DNA from: Pseudorhodoplanes sinuspersici
GTDB lineage: Bacteria > Pseudomonadota > Alphaproteobacteria > Rhizobiales > Xanthobacteraceae
DNA length: 64,000 nucleotides
NCBI RefSeq assembly: GCF_002119765.1
Contig: NZ_CP021112.1
Coordinates: forward strand, 5,140,501-5,204,500
Direction of reading: 5' to 3'
Positions 1-7,151 of the stretch are shown one piece after another. The translations under genes and the position numbers were made by a program. The notes under the pieces are model-generated. The model saw only the letters and a list, made by a program, of their open reading frames with translations. It made no database searches and was not told the DNA's origin. Each line of letters starts with the position of its first letter. Within the stretch, counting starts at the first letter, position 1.

Positions 1-1073
1 AAGCCCGCCGACTTGAGCGGCTTCTTGTGCAGGCGGACGGCATTGCGCATCTCGCCGATCAGCAGCCGGGCGAAGGCATGGGAAAACGTCTTGGTCTCGC
101 GATGCGCCAGATCGAGCAGGATGTCGGCGACATCGCCCGGCTCCTTGCCAAGATCGATGCCGGCGATCTGATCCGAACGGTTTTCGTCTTCGGCGAGCTT
201 GGCGGCTTCCGCGTCCGACGCGGTATCGGACAATGTATAGATCGTCGCTCCCTGCACAGCGCCTCCCGACTTCGGCAGCGCATCGGCGTGAATCGAAACG
301 AAAAGCTGCGCCTGGCGGTTGCGGGCGAATTTCACGCGATCGATCAGTGGAATGAAGGTGTCGTCGGTGCGGGTCATGACCACGCGATAACGTCCGCTCT
401 TTTCAAGCTGATCGCGCAGCACGGTCGAGAAGCCGAGCACCACATCCTTTTCCAGGATCTCGCCGCCGCCGGCCTTGGTGCCGGTATCGGGCCCGCCATG
501 CCCAGGATCGATCACAATCAAAGGCCGCACATCGCCGGACGGCTTGTCCGCAACCACCGTATCGATGCTTTTGCGAATGGCTTCATTGGCCCGAACCGCC
601 GTGCGGTCGAGCGCCAGATGCCGCATGAAGGCTTCGCGGTCGGTCGCGGTCAGATCAAGCACCAGCCGCGCCGGCTGGCCGTCCTTGGCCTCCAGCACCT
701 GCGCCTTCTCGATCCGCACCGGCTTGGTGACGTCAATGACGATGCGCGAGCCGCCGGCCATCACGAGGCCGAACCGATAAGCCTTGATCAGCCCCCGCCC
801 CGCATCGCCCGATTTCGGCGGAAGCTGGAAGATGGTCTGCGGGATATCGACAACCACCCGATAGGGATCAGCCAGCGTGAAGGCGCGGACGCCAAGATTC
901 TGCGTCACGTCCATGATCAGGCGGGTCGATTGATCGTCGCCGGCGACGCGAATGTCGGTCGCAACGGGAAGTGCCGCCGGAGCCTGGGCGCGGCTTTGCG
1001 CCAGCACGGGCGAAGCGCCCGCCAGTGTCAGCAACGCGGCAGCAAGAATGGTCGTCCGCCAGCGGCCGGTCAC
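1..1073 (-). CDS. amiC: N-acetylmuramoyl-L-alanine amidase (AmiC type), 3' end outside the window
   Basis: Periplasmic zinc amidase that cleaves the lactyl-amide bond between MurNAc and the stem peptide during cell separation. I chose a GTG start at 1073 because GGGAGGGG lies just upstream and a signal peptide follows (TGRWRTTILAAALLTLAG, cleavage near VLAQS). An AMIN domain (roughly residues 40-150) precedes an Amidase_3 domain. The first zinc ligand is in VIDPGHGGPDTG, a Glu in ILEKDV, and a His in FVSIHAD. The frame stays open for 357 codons to the window edge, so the C-terminal catalytic Glu is not visible. A long + strand frame over the same bases is a GC-rich shadow. It points away from rne, which lies 8 kb off on the other strand. 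Confidence 0.93.
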   Translation of the reverse strand, partial: MTGRWRTTILAAALLTLAGASPVLAQSRAQAPAALPVATDIRVAGDDQSTRLIMDVTQNLGVRAFTLADPYRVVVDIPQTIFQLPPKSGDAGRGLIKAYRFGLVMAGGSRIVIDVTKPVRIEKAQVLEAKDGQPARLVLDLTATDREAFMRHLALDRTAVRANEAIRKSIDTVVADKPSGDVRPLIVIDPGHGGPDTGTKAGGGEILEKDVVLGFSTVLRDQLEKSGRYRVVMTRTDDTFIPLIDRVKFARNRQAQLFVSIHADALPKSGGAVQGATIYTLSDTASDAEAAKLAEDENRSDQIAGIDLGKEPGDVADILLDLAHRETKTFSHAFARLLIGEMRNAVRLHKKPLKSAG

Positions 1074-1269
1074 GATTTGCCCCTCCCGCTTCATCCATAA
1101 CGCTTAAGGAGCAGACGGTTAACGACTTGTTACGGGCTTCGGTTCGATCCCAAAAAGGTGTGGCGGCCGGGAGACGCTAAAAAGGGGTGGATGCTGGGCC
1201 GTTCGGCCAATCCGGTCCGTGGTCACCAAAGCCAAAGACCCGGGCCGGGGCTGATTTTCATGACGCTCC

Positions 1270-1761
1270 TCAAGCACTCTTTGTTTTTTTCCGAGCGCGG
1301 GCGGCCTGCGCCGACGTATTCAGTGTGACAGCGGCGCGAATGAGCGTCTTCAACGCCTTCTCATTGATCTTGTCGCCCTCATGGATATCGATGGCGCGCC
1401 TGACATTGCCGTCGAGGCTGGAGTTGAAAAGACCTGAAGGGTCATCCAGCGACGCACCGTTTGTGAAAGTCAGCTTCACTTTGTCCTTGTAGGTCTCGCC
1501 GGTGCAGACGATTCCGTCGTGTGACCAGACCGGAACGCCGGCGGGATTGGATGGCTTTCGCCATTTCACCTCCTCGGCGATGTCAGGATCGGCCTGCTTG
1601 ATCAGCGCACGAACCCGCGCGAGTGTCTCGCCGCGCCAGTCACCGAGCGCCGCGATTTTCGCATCGATGAGGCGGGAGGGACAGTCTCCTGCTTTTTCTT
1701 TCTTCGGGGCGGTTTTGCTCTTCTTCATGGGTGCCGTTGCATTCTTCATTGTGGACGTCAT
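1270..1761 (-). CDS. DUF1801 domain protein
   Basis: A 163-residue protein matching the DUF1801 (YdhG-like) fold. Residues 1-25 are rich in Lys, Ala and Thr. The core carries EEVKWRKPSNPAGVPVW and VKLTFTNGAS, which correspond to the family's usual 'K.W..P.f' and 'h..lhF..Ga.l' segments. DUF1801 proteins are small and soluble and have no settled biochemical role. The gene ends a run of minus-strand genes and starts 15 bases after the preceding hypothetical gene. No strong ribosome site is visible; an in-frame ATG four codons inside is an alternative start. A second DUF1801 gene lies at 3516-4037. Confidence 0.82.
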   Translation of the reverse strand: MTSTMKNATAPMKKSKTAPKKEKAGDCPSRLIDAKIAALGDWRGETLARVRALIKQADPDIAEEVKWRKPSNPAGVPVWSHDGIVCTGETYKDKVKLTFTNGASLDDPSGLFNSSLDGNVRRAIDIHEGDKINEKALKTLIRAAVTLNTSAQAARARKKTKSA

Positions 1762-1776
1762 TAGCTCGAGTCGAAC

Positions 1777-2103
1777 TCACTCAATCGGCACATAGCCGGT
1801 CGGGCTGAGTCTTGTGATCTCCGCGTAGCGGCGGCGAAGATACGCCAGCACGCGCTGATCGATCTCAACGTCTTCCAAGGGTGCAGGGCTAGCGGAATTC
1901 CTTTCGAATGGCCTGTAGACGGCGACGGTGTGAATCTCATGCAGATAAGCCCGCGCGCTATATTGGTGCTGCTCGGTCTCAAACTCATAGACGAGATAAT
2001 TGTAGTCCTGCTCCAGACTGTTGCCGTCCCAAAGTTGCTCGCAGTTGTGCGTGATCCGCACCGGCGAGATCGGGTCTTCATCATCCAGTCTGAATTCTGC
2101 CAT
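1777..2103 (-). CDS. Conserved small hypothetical protein
   Basis: A 108-residue protein beginning MAEFRLDDEDPISPVRI. I chose the ATG at 2103 because GGAG lies about 10 bases upstream; a longer frame starting at 2304 would overlap the next gene and looks artificial. The protein is acidic and soluble, with no signal peptide, membrane segment or motif I can assign. The middle (LEQDYNYLVYEFETEQHQY) and the C-terminus (VLAYLRRRYAEITRLSPTGY) look like folded protein. It sits in a same-strand run with an alpha/beta hydrolase upstream and a DUF1801 gene downstream. Function unknown. Confidence 0.6.
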   Translation of the reverse strand: MAEFRLDDEDPISPVRITHNCEQLWDGNSLEQDYNYLVYEFETEQHQYSARAYLHEIHTVAVYRPFERNSASPAPLEDVEIDQRVLAYLRRRYAEITRLSPTGYVPIE

Positions 2104-2188
2104 TGGCGCGCTGACTCCAACAATTGCTATTGCTGATAAATCCCTCGACCTAATGAACGGCCGTGGATATCCGCTATTGCCGAGACGG

Positions 2189-2953
2189 TCACTCGGTTTG
2201 GCCGAACTTGGACAGCCAAGTGCGCAGGGTGACGAAGAAATTGTCGCGCGCAAAGCGTTCAATCCAGGGCGAGTGGCCGCATTTATCGAATTCGCGATAT
2301 TCAAGCTCGGAAAGATGAGGCATGAGGCTGTCCCGAATCATTTTTCCCGGATGCGGATCGTATGAACCGTGCAGCATGAGGACGGGCGAAGTGATGACCG
2401 CGAACGCCGCCGGATAAACGCCTTCGTGCTGCAGCCGTATCATGTCTTCCCAAGTCTGCAGATGGGCGGCCTTGTCAAGAGAGTCGTCAATGCTCTGCGT
2501 GATTGTTTCCAAAGGCGCGAAATCGTAAAGGCTCTCCCCGCGCGCGAGTCTGGCTTCGAGCGTTGCCGCTAACTTTGCTCGTGCAACAACATCAAAAGTG
2601 CCGCATCCGATGAGCGCGATCGGCCCAATAGTTTCCGGATGTGCGGCTGCATAGGCAAGCGCCAGCATCGCTCCCCAGGACTCGCCGACCAAGGCTGGCC
2701 GTTCACCGCCGGCGCGCGCAACGATTATGTCGTGAAGATCGGCAATGTGAGTTGAGACGGAAAGCGGATCTCCGCCACTGCCGCGCTGAAAAGGTTCCAA
2801 CACGCGGAAAGTGTCCGCCAGCTCTTGAGCTATCGGCGTTGCATTGCCTGTGGCCGCCGGACCGCCGTGCAAGACGACAGTCAGAGGGCCGCCGGCCCCA
2901 TAACTGCGAACGCGAAGGTCGCCTACCAACTCTAGTTTCGTTTTTTCTTCGAT
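2189..2953 (-). CDS. Alpha/beta hydrolase (proline iminopeptidase-like)
   Basis: Serine hydrolase with an alpha/beta fold. The oxyanion motif HGGP is near the N-terminus, the nucleophile elbow is GESWGA, the acid is probably the Asp in GSYDPHPG, and the catalytic His is in CGHSPW. These are typical of the peptidase S33/haloperoxidase group; the substrate is unknown. The only standard start codon in the frame is TTG at 2929, which lacks a good ribosome site. A GGAAGGA box at 2961-2967 is spaced seven bases from an in-frame ATC at 2953, with no stop between. I therefore place the start there, reading IEEKTKLELVGDLRV. This is either a rare non-canonical start or a point loss of an ATG. Confidence 0.8.
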   Translation of the reverse strand: MEEKTKLELVGDLRVRSYGAGGPLTVVLHGGPAATGNATPIAQELADTFRVLEPFQRGSGGDPLSVSTHIADLHDIIVARAGGERPALVGESWGAMLALAYAAAHPETIGPIALIGCGTFDVVARAKLAATLEARLARGESLYDFAPLETITQSIDDSLDKAAHLQTWEDMIRLQHEGVYPAAFAVITSPVLMLHGSYDPHPGKMIRDSLMPHLSELEYREFDKCGHSPWIERFARDNFFVTLRTWLSKFGQTE

Positions 2954-3021
2954 TGAACGTTCCTTCCCTCAATGGTGCGACGGAATGGCGTGGATGTCCG
3001 CTGATCGCCGGGGAGCGGATA

Positions 3022-3453
3022 TTAGATGATGCCATGTTTCCTGAGCACCGCCTGCTCGTCGCCCGAGACCCATCCAAACACTTTTGGTTCGGAATTCAGC
3101 TGCTGAACAAAGTAGTGAACCTCGAAGTCTATTGCGGTGTCTTGCTGATCTTCGCGTGCGTATGTTGCCGTCCACGCGGCATGCGCAACGCAATGGTGTC
3201 GATCGATGGTCGAAATGCGAAGCCTCCGAAGCCGCATGTCCTTCATTCCCATGGCGCGATAGCGCTCATACCCCTTCGCCATGACTTGCTTGAGTTGCTC
3301 GTCGTTCTTTCCGCCGACGACTCGCGCAGGCGTGGCGGCTATGAAGTCGGACGCGTAGAGTGATGCCGCTTCATTCATGTCCAAGTCGCCGCGAAGACCA
3401 CTTCTGAAGACCTGCTCATAGCGCTCGAAAAACCTTCTCACGCCTGTTTCCAT
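3022..3453 (-). CDS. NTF2-like / SnoaL-type protein
   Basis: A 143-residue protein with the look of an NTF2-like fold: an N-terminal helix (VRRFFERYEQVFRSG), a long middle segment with RLRRLRISTIDRHHCVAHAAW, and a terminal strand ending VFGWVSGDEQAVLRKHGI. This pattern fits DUF4440/SnoaL-like proteins, which include isomerases, cyclases and many of unknown role. I chose the ATG at 3453 over the adjacent GTG because GGAG sits eight bases upstream. It is the first gene of the minus-strand run that continues with the alpha/beta hydrolase. The specific function is not known. Confidence 0.7.
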   Translation of the reverse strand: METGVRRFFERYEQVFRSGLRGDLDMNEAASLYASDFIAATPARVVGGKNDEQLKQVMAKGYERYRAMGMKDMRLRRLRISTIDRHHCVAHAAWTATYAREDQQDTAIDFEVHYFVQQLNSEPKVFGWVSGDEQAVLRKHGII

Positions 3454-3515
3454 CACCTTTTCTCCAGTCGTGACGACCTCGGCTCACATCACGTACGCAC
3501 CTCGCCACGTCCCGC

Positions 3516-4037
3516 TCACATGCGTTCGCCGGGCAATTGGCTCGCCTGCTTCACCCAATCGACGAACTGCGCGTCGTCGAGCTGGCCCTCGTAGATGTCG
3601 AGGTAGCGCACGTCCTTATGCTTGGATTCACCGGGCGGCACAGGTCGCAGTGACGCGCCGCGGAAGAAAGCTACCTTGATGTATTTCGTGAAGCAGTGAA
3701 GGCTGAGGAACCAGACATTGTCTTCGACGCCATAGAACGGCGAATTCCATTTGACCGCCTTGCGCACACCGGGAACGGTGCGCACGATCAGCGCGTCGAG
3801 ACGGCGCCCGACATCTCTTTTCCAGCCCGGCATGGCCGCGATATAGGCCTGCACAGGTCCGTCGCCATAACCTTTCGCGATCTGCGGATTGCCGCCTGAA
3901 AGCAGGACCGGACTTTTGGAGTCGCGGGATTGCGGCTTCGACGCCGCCTTGCGCGGCTTGACCGCTTTGGCAGCCACCGGTTTAACGGCGGCCTTCTTTG
4001 CGGCCTTCGTTGACCTGACGGATGTCTTGCCCACCAT
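3516..4037 (-). CDS. DUF1801 protein with histone H1-like N-terminal tail
   Basis: A 173-residue protein in two parts. Residues 1-42 are almost all Lys, Ala, Pro, Val and Ser (KAAKKAAVKPVAAKAVKP), like the tails of bacterial histone H1-like proteins. Residues 45-170 form a DUF1801 domain, with RKAVKWNSPFYGVEDNVWFLSLH and KYIKVAFFRGASL as the conserved core. The tail suggests nucleic-acid binding, which is inference. It lies immediately after a small membrane-protein gene on the same strand, with a 9-base gap. It is a distant paralogue of the DUF1801 gene at 1270-1761. Confidence 0.85.
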   Translation of the reverse strand: MVGKTSVRSTKAAKKAAVKPVAAKAVKPRKAASKPQSRDSKSPVLLSGGNPQIAKGYGDGPVQAYIAAMPGWKRDVGRRLDALIVRTVPGVRKAVKWNSPFYGVEDNVWFLSLHCFTKYIKVAFFRGASLRPVPPGESKHKDVRYLDIYEGQLDDAQFVDWVKQASQLPGERM

Positions 4038-4046
4038 TGTTCGCTC

Positions 4047-4268
4047 CTAACCGCCGGCACCTCGCGCGCTGCGCCGCTTTGCGGCATACGGCAATATGAA
4101 CATGTACAGACCGCTGAACAGCAGCAGAAACAACGGGAGGAGTGGCGAATAGACCACCCATGCGGGTGGTTCTCCCCATCCCATGGCCACGAAGTTGGCG
4201 ATGACTGTTGCCGTAAAGGCGATCGACAGCCAGCGGTGGATTTGTCGAACCCAGTTGTTCCAAGTCAA
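4047..4268 (-). CDS. Small two-pass membrane protein
   Basis: A 73-residue protein starting at a TTG (4268) with AAGGAG six bases upstream; the ATG-like frame from 4349 has no such site. It begins TWNNWVRQIHRWLSIAF and contains two hydrophobic spans, about residues 13-32 and 42-61, ending in a basic tail (AAKRRSARGAGG). The arrangement suggests an inner-membrane protein with both ends in the cytoplasm. It lies 9 bases before the DUF1801 gene on the same strand, so the two are probably co-transcribed. I do not recognise a function. Confidence 0.68.
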   Translation of the reverse strand: MTWNNWVRQIHRWLSIAFTATVIANFVAMGWGEPPAWVVYSPLLPLFLLLFSGLYMFILPYAAKRRSARGAGG

Positions 4269-4389
4269 TGTGATCTCCTTAAGCTGAAGCGTGGGGTTGG
4301 TTAGGCGCACTCGGATCGGCGCTTCGCGCCGTCCGGGCACAGGCTCCACGCCGCCCCCCCACCGTCGGGACTGGCAACAAATTCAGCCG

Positions 4390-4419
4390 GTGGGTTACGC
4401 GCCTTTGGCGCTAACCCAC
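4390..4419. repeat. REP-like palindrome
   Basis: GTGGGTTA (4390-4397) pairs with TAACCCAC (4412-4419). The inner GCGCC/GGCGC closes over a TTT loop with one bulged C. Palindromes with GTGGGTTA arms are common dispersed intergenic elements in many bacteria, including bradyrhizobia (general knowledge). It lies just downstream of the AHSA1 gene and may also act as a transcript end. This is the only copy I found in the window. Confidence 0.6.
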
Positions 4420-4430
4420 TCCACAAGTTC

Positions 4431-4862
4431 TTACTCTGCTCGCATCAAGACCTGCTCCAGCTTTTCAAAGAACTGCTGCCAGCCGTGCCTGGCGCCGCCG
4501 TAAGCCTGTTTCTGATCCGGCCGGAAGCCCACCTGCTCCATGCGCAGATGTGTCCCGGTGCGCGTTGGCGTGAGCGTGAAGGTCACCACACTCCGCAGAT
4601 CGTAGGCTGCATCGTCGTGCGCAAAATTCCACGTATAGGACAGCGTTCGGTTCGGCTCGATGGCGAGGACCTCGCAATCCAGCACGCCGCCCCACTCTCC
4701 GCGCAGATTGAAACGGTGACCCACCACCGGCTTGAAGTCGTTCTTCATCAGCCATTCCTCGATCAGGTGCGGTTGCGTGAGCGCGCGCCAGATCTTTTCC
4801 GGCGGATGCGGAATCTCGCGTTCGACAACGACGGAGCGCGTTTCGGCCGATGTTTCGGTCAT
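4431..4862 (-). CDS. SRPBCC/AHSA1 domain protein, downstream partner of ArsR
   Basis: A 143-residue START-like (AHSA1) protein starting MTETSAETRSVVVEREI. It carries the family signature IPHPPEKIWRALTQPHLIEEWL followed by the FNLRGEWGG strand, and ends HGWQQFFEKLEQVLMRAE. The fold makes a hydrophobic pocket. In many bacteria these proteins are encoded directly after an ArsR-type repressor, as here. The ATG at 4862 overlaps the ArsR stop by four bases (ATGA), so translation is coupled; a longer frame from 4913 would overlap ArsR by more. Ligand unknown. Confidence 0.9.
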   Translation of the reverse strand: MTETSAETRSVVVEREIPHPPEKIWRALTQPHLIEEWLMKNDFKPVVGHRFNLRGEWGGVLDCEVLAIEPNRTLSYTWNFAHDDAAYDLRSVVTFTLTPTRTGTHLRMEQVGFRPDQKQAYGGARHGWQQFFEKLEQVLMRAE

Positions 4863-5182
4863 TGGTCCATCCTTTTGAGCAGGGATTCGAGGTCGTCGAA
4901 CCGGCTTTGCCAATAGCCGGTCATCTGGCTGGTCCAGTCGATCAGCGGAGCAAGCGCTGCGAGCTGCGCGCTGTAATGCGTCTGGCGGCCTTCATGACGG
5001 TCGCGCACCAGGCCGGCCTGCCTCAGAACCCCCAGATGCTTGGAGACGGCCGGTTGCGAGACCCCGGCCCGCGCCGTCAGGGCCGCAACGGTCTGCTCGC
5101 CTTCGCGGCACAATCGCTCGAAGAGCGCCCGCCGCGTCGGATCGGCGAGCGTTCTGAACAGCACATCGTGGGCGTTGGGCAT
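4859..5182 (-). CDS. ArsR-family winged-helix repressor
   Basis: A 107-residue transcription factor with a winged helix. DPTRRALFERLC is followed by the recognition region AGVSQPAVSKHLGVLRQAGLV and the wing RDRHEGRQTHYS. It lacks the paired Cys of metal-sensing ArsR proteins and resembles the group paired with AHSA1/SRPBCC partners. It overlaps the AHSA1 gene by four bases. A partial dyad 20-41 bases upstream (5202-5223) is a likely autoregulatory operator. Confidence 0.92.
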   Translation of the reverse strand: MPNAHDVLFRTLADPTRRALFERLCREGEQTVAALTARAGVSQPAVSKHLGVLRQAGLVRDRHEGRQTHYSAQLAALAPLIDWTSQMTGYWQSRFDDLESLLKRMDQ

Positions 5183-5201
5183 TTTTGATCGATAACTCGC
5201 T

Positions 5202-5223
5202 GGTTATTGATAGACCTATAACC
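5202..5223. promoter_or_regulatory. Candidate ArsR operator
   Basis: Inverted repeat GGTTAT (5202-5207) and ATAACC (5218-5223) with a 10-base spacer, directly upstream of the ArsR start at 5182. A further ATAAC at 5192-5196 suggests overlapping half-sites. The placement fits self-repression of the ArsR-AHSA1 operon; binding is inference. Confidence 0.4.
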
Positions 5224-5280
5224 ACCGAGATATGAATCAGTCAAGCGTGACCGTGAGTAGCGAGTATGCCGCAAGGGGTC

Positions 5281-5469
5281 TCAATCGCCGTCAGCTGATC
5301 CGTTGCAAATCCGGCTCAGTCGCTCCGCCTTGGCGAGATACTCCCTTCCCATCGCGCGAAATAAGTCAGCCAGCGCCAGGTTCTCCGGACGCATGGCTTC
5401 CAAGAACGCTCTACGGGCCAGCCGGCGCAATTCATCTGCATAGGCTGCAGCAGCCTCTTTTCGCTTCAT
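5281..5469 (-). CDS. Small hypothetical protein
   Basis: A 62-residue, all-helical, highly charged protein (MKRKEAAAAYADELRRLARR ... ALADLFRAMGREYLAKAERL). Short proteins of this pattern, with repeated 'Y...L..LA....' heptads, are common in rhizobial genomes and have no known role. The ATG at 5469 is my choice; no strong ribosome site is visible and a start at 5511 is possible. There is no membrane segment or metal site. Confidence 0.42.
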   Translation of the reverse strand: MKRKEAAAAYADELRRLARRAFLEAMRPENLALADLFRAMGREYLAKAERLSRICNGSADGD

Positions 5470-5558
5470 TTCCGCTGGATGTCTGAGCCGGCGCAGCAAT
5501 GTAGCTGGCACGCCGAAGGCGCCGGTGGTGCTATGTGAGCATACCGTTCCCTGTACAG

Positions 5559-5578
5559 AAAAAAGCCCGGCGCGCGGG
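5559..5578 (-). terminator. Possible orphan Rho-independent terminator
   Basis: On the minus strand a short GC-only stem (CCCG/CGGG, loop CGCGC) is followed by GC and six T. No minus-strand protein gene lies within 1 kb upstream of it, since 5742-5936 is on the plus strand. It could end a small RNA transcribed from about 5700 towards 5560. The stem is only four base pairs, so the call is weak. Confidence 0.3.
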
Positions 5579-5741
5579 ACACCACGCTCTCACCCGTTAA
5601 AAACGCAGGGACCGGTTTGGCGCGTCACCACTCACGGCTGCGGTTAATGGACGGGCCGCGCATTTTAATGCTCATTCACCACATCGACGCCCATCGCATC
5701 GCGCCACCGGAACGTTGCCCGGCATTTCTTTTTGAACTTGT

Positions 5742-5936
5742 ATGAGAGCGAACCGAAACGAGATCGACGAGTGTCGGCGTCACGAATTGGAATACCGCCA
5801 CATGGCAGAGCAGACCGGCGATGAGGATCAACGTCTGCGACTACTTCGGCTTGCGGATTACTGGCACCGCCGCTTGGAGCGCGCCAAGCTGCCGACCACC
5901 TGTGCTATGGGTCGACGGCAGATGCGTGGACGGTAG
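5742..5936 (+). CDS. Small hypothetical protein
   Basis: A 64-residue, charged, helical protein (RRHELEYRHMAEQTGDEDQR, then LRLLRLADYWHRRLERAKL). It resembles the short rhizobial proteins with a 'Y..LAE.t.D...R..LL.LA..W' pattern, which have no known function. The basic C-terminal tail is GRRQMRGR. No good ribosome site is visible. It is not clearly linked to either neighbour. Confidence 0.42.
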   Translation: MRANRNEIDECRRHELEYRHMAEQTGDEDQRLRLLRLADYWHRRLERAKLPTTCAMGRRQMRGR

Positions 5937-6069
5937 TCCGCGGCGGCAGGATCTATGTCCAGCGCCAATTTTTTCGCTTTTCCGGATATACGCTTTGAAC
6001 CGAAACGCGGGCCGGATCGACCCATGTTCAGGATGTGATGGTCGCATCTGCAAACAGGGGACTAAACCA

Positions 6070-6294
6070 ATGATCCGCAACACCGTTCTCGCACTTGCCG
6101 CCGGCGCCGCTCTGGTCACGGCTGCCCTCGCACCGACCGCCGCTTCGGCAGGTGGATATGGCTACGGCTATGGCTACCGCTCGTACTATGCGCCTTCGTA
6201 CAACAGCTATCACTACACCCCGTCCTACAGCTACGGTTACAAGTCTTACGGTTACAAGTCCTACGGCTATAAGTCCTACGGTTACGGCTACTAA
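6070..6294 (+). CDS. Secreted Gly/Tyr-rich repeat protein
   Basis: A 74-residue protein with a clear signal peptide (IRNTVLALAAGAALVTAALA, cleavage after AASA). The mature part is about 45 residues of Gly, Tyr, Ser and Lys: GYGYGYGYRSYYAPSYNSYH, then three copies of YKSYG. The copies come from a 15-base tandem repeat in the DNA. AGGGGAC lies seven bases upstream of ATG 6070, and a terminator follows at 6346-6378, making a self-contained single-gene unit. Low-complexity Gly/Tyr proteins can be adhesive or cell-surface structural proteins; that role is inference. A longer frame from 5821 is an artefact. Confidence 0.75.
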   Translation: MIRNTVLALAAGAALVTAALAPTAASAGGYGYGYGYRSYYAPSYNSYHYTPSYSYGYKSYGYKSYGYKSYGYGY

Positions 6295-6345
6295 TAGCCC
6301 CGCGGGCCCTTCCGCAGACGTGACCTTTAAGCGCTTTGCCGCTCG

Positions 6346-6378
6346 AAGCCCGGCTACCGCGAGGTGAGCCGGGCTTTT
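6346..6378 (+). terminator. Rho-independent terminator after the Gly/Tyr-rich gene
   Basis: A ten-base perfect stem, AAGCCCGGCT (6346-6355) with AGCCGGGCTT (6367-6376), runs into a short T tract (6375-6378). It lies 52 bases after the stop of the Gly/Tyr-rich gene. Confidence 0.7.
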
Positions 6379-6473
6379 GCCCAGCCAAGCGCGTCGCAAC
6401 GCTTCGACTGCCGCCCATCTCTTAAAACTGTAGGCAAGTGAAACTGAAGCGGCATCGCCGGTGTTGCTTGCTC

Positions 6474-6734
6474 ATGCTTCCCTTTGGACGAAAAACGCGC
6501 CCCTCGCGCCGGCGCGTCGACAAACAGGCCTGGCTTGTGTTCGACGGCGACTTCGCGCTGCGGCCCTGCACCGTCATTGACATGTCCGATGATGGTGCAC
6601 GGCTGAATATCGATCAGACGGACCGGCTGCCGAAGCGTTTCAGCCTCACCTTCTCGCGCGCCAGCCGCGCCGGCCGACATTGCGAGGTCCGCTGGAAACA
6701 TGGACGGTCGGTCGGTGTGAAATTCGTCACCTAG
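6474..6734 (+). CDS. PilZ domain protein
   Basis: An 86-residue single-domain PilZ protein. The two c-di-GMP-binding signatures are present: an Arg-rich turn (KTRPSRRRVD, RxxxR) near the N-terminus and DMSDDGARL (D/NxSxxG) in the middle. PilZ proteins act as cyclic-di-GMP receptors controlling motility, surface polymers or enzymes. The start is uncertain: the ATG at 6474 gives a standard-length domain, while a GTG at 6438 would add 12 basic residues. It is a monocistronic gene between two unrelated small genes. Confidence 0.85.
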   Translation: MLPFGRKTRPSRRRVDKQAWLVFDGDFALRPCTVIDMSDDGARLNIDQTDRLPKRFSLTFSRASRAGRHCEVRWKHGRSVGVKFVT

Positions 6735-6757
6735 CTTCTTGCATTGCCATCGGGCCT

Positions 6758-6898
6758 TCAGACCGCACGCGACAGTGCGGGACGATAATCCGCATTGAAA
6801 GTCGGCGGCGACGGCCGCAGCAGGTACATCACCAGCACAAACCCGACGAGCAGACCGAGCGCAACGGCGAGGATCACGTAAAGCCTTGTTTGATTCAT
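6758..6898 (-). CDS. Very small single-pass membrane protein
   Basis: A 46-codon frame: MNQTRLYVILAVALGLLVGF, then VLVMYLLRPSPPTFNADYRP and a short end. It has one strong membrane helix (residues 6-27) and a periplasm-like tail with Arg-Pro-Ser-Pro-Pro. No Shine-Dalgarno site is evident, and it converges on the PilZ gene 23 bases away. Composition and codon use look like real coding sequence, but with so short a frame this is a moderate call. Function unknown. Confidence 0.5.
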   Translation of the reverse strand: MNQTRLYVILAVALGLLVGFVLVMYLLRPSPPTFNADYRPALSRAV

Positions 6899-7151
6899 GA
6901 CGGATTGTCTTGAAGAGCATGAGGCAAGGTGCCGGGGTAACGGATGTTTCTGACGTCATTGTCCGACGTTATCGCGACAAAGACTATTTTCGATGACACG
7001 CGGAAGACTTTGTTAACCGCTTGAACCGGGACGAAAGCGTCGCCCCGATTCGTTCTTCTGGAACGGAGCGCGAACGCTATGCCCGCAAGACACGTTTACC
7101 CGCAGTGCATGTTTACAAGGCATGGTCTCGCCGTCGTGATCGCGCGTGTTG

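Noticed and set aside
27-1100. Long + strand open frame (357 codons)
   Set aside because: It is antisense to the amidase, whose minus-strand frame shows signal peptide, AMIN and Amidase_3 motifs. The + frame has no recognisable domain.
1120-1160. GGTTCGATCCC resembling a tRNA T-loop
   Set aside because: Flanking bases cannot form the T-stem or acceptor stem. No other tRNA signature was found in the window.
5821-6294. 157-codon version of the Gly/Tyr-rich gene
   Set aside because: The ATG at 6070 has a good ribosome site and an immediate signal peptide; the upstream residues look non-coding.
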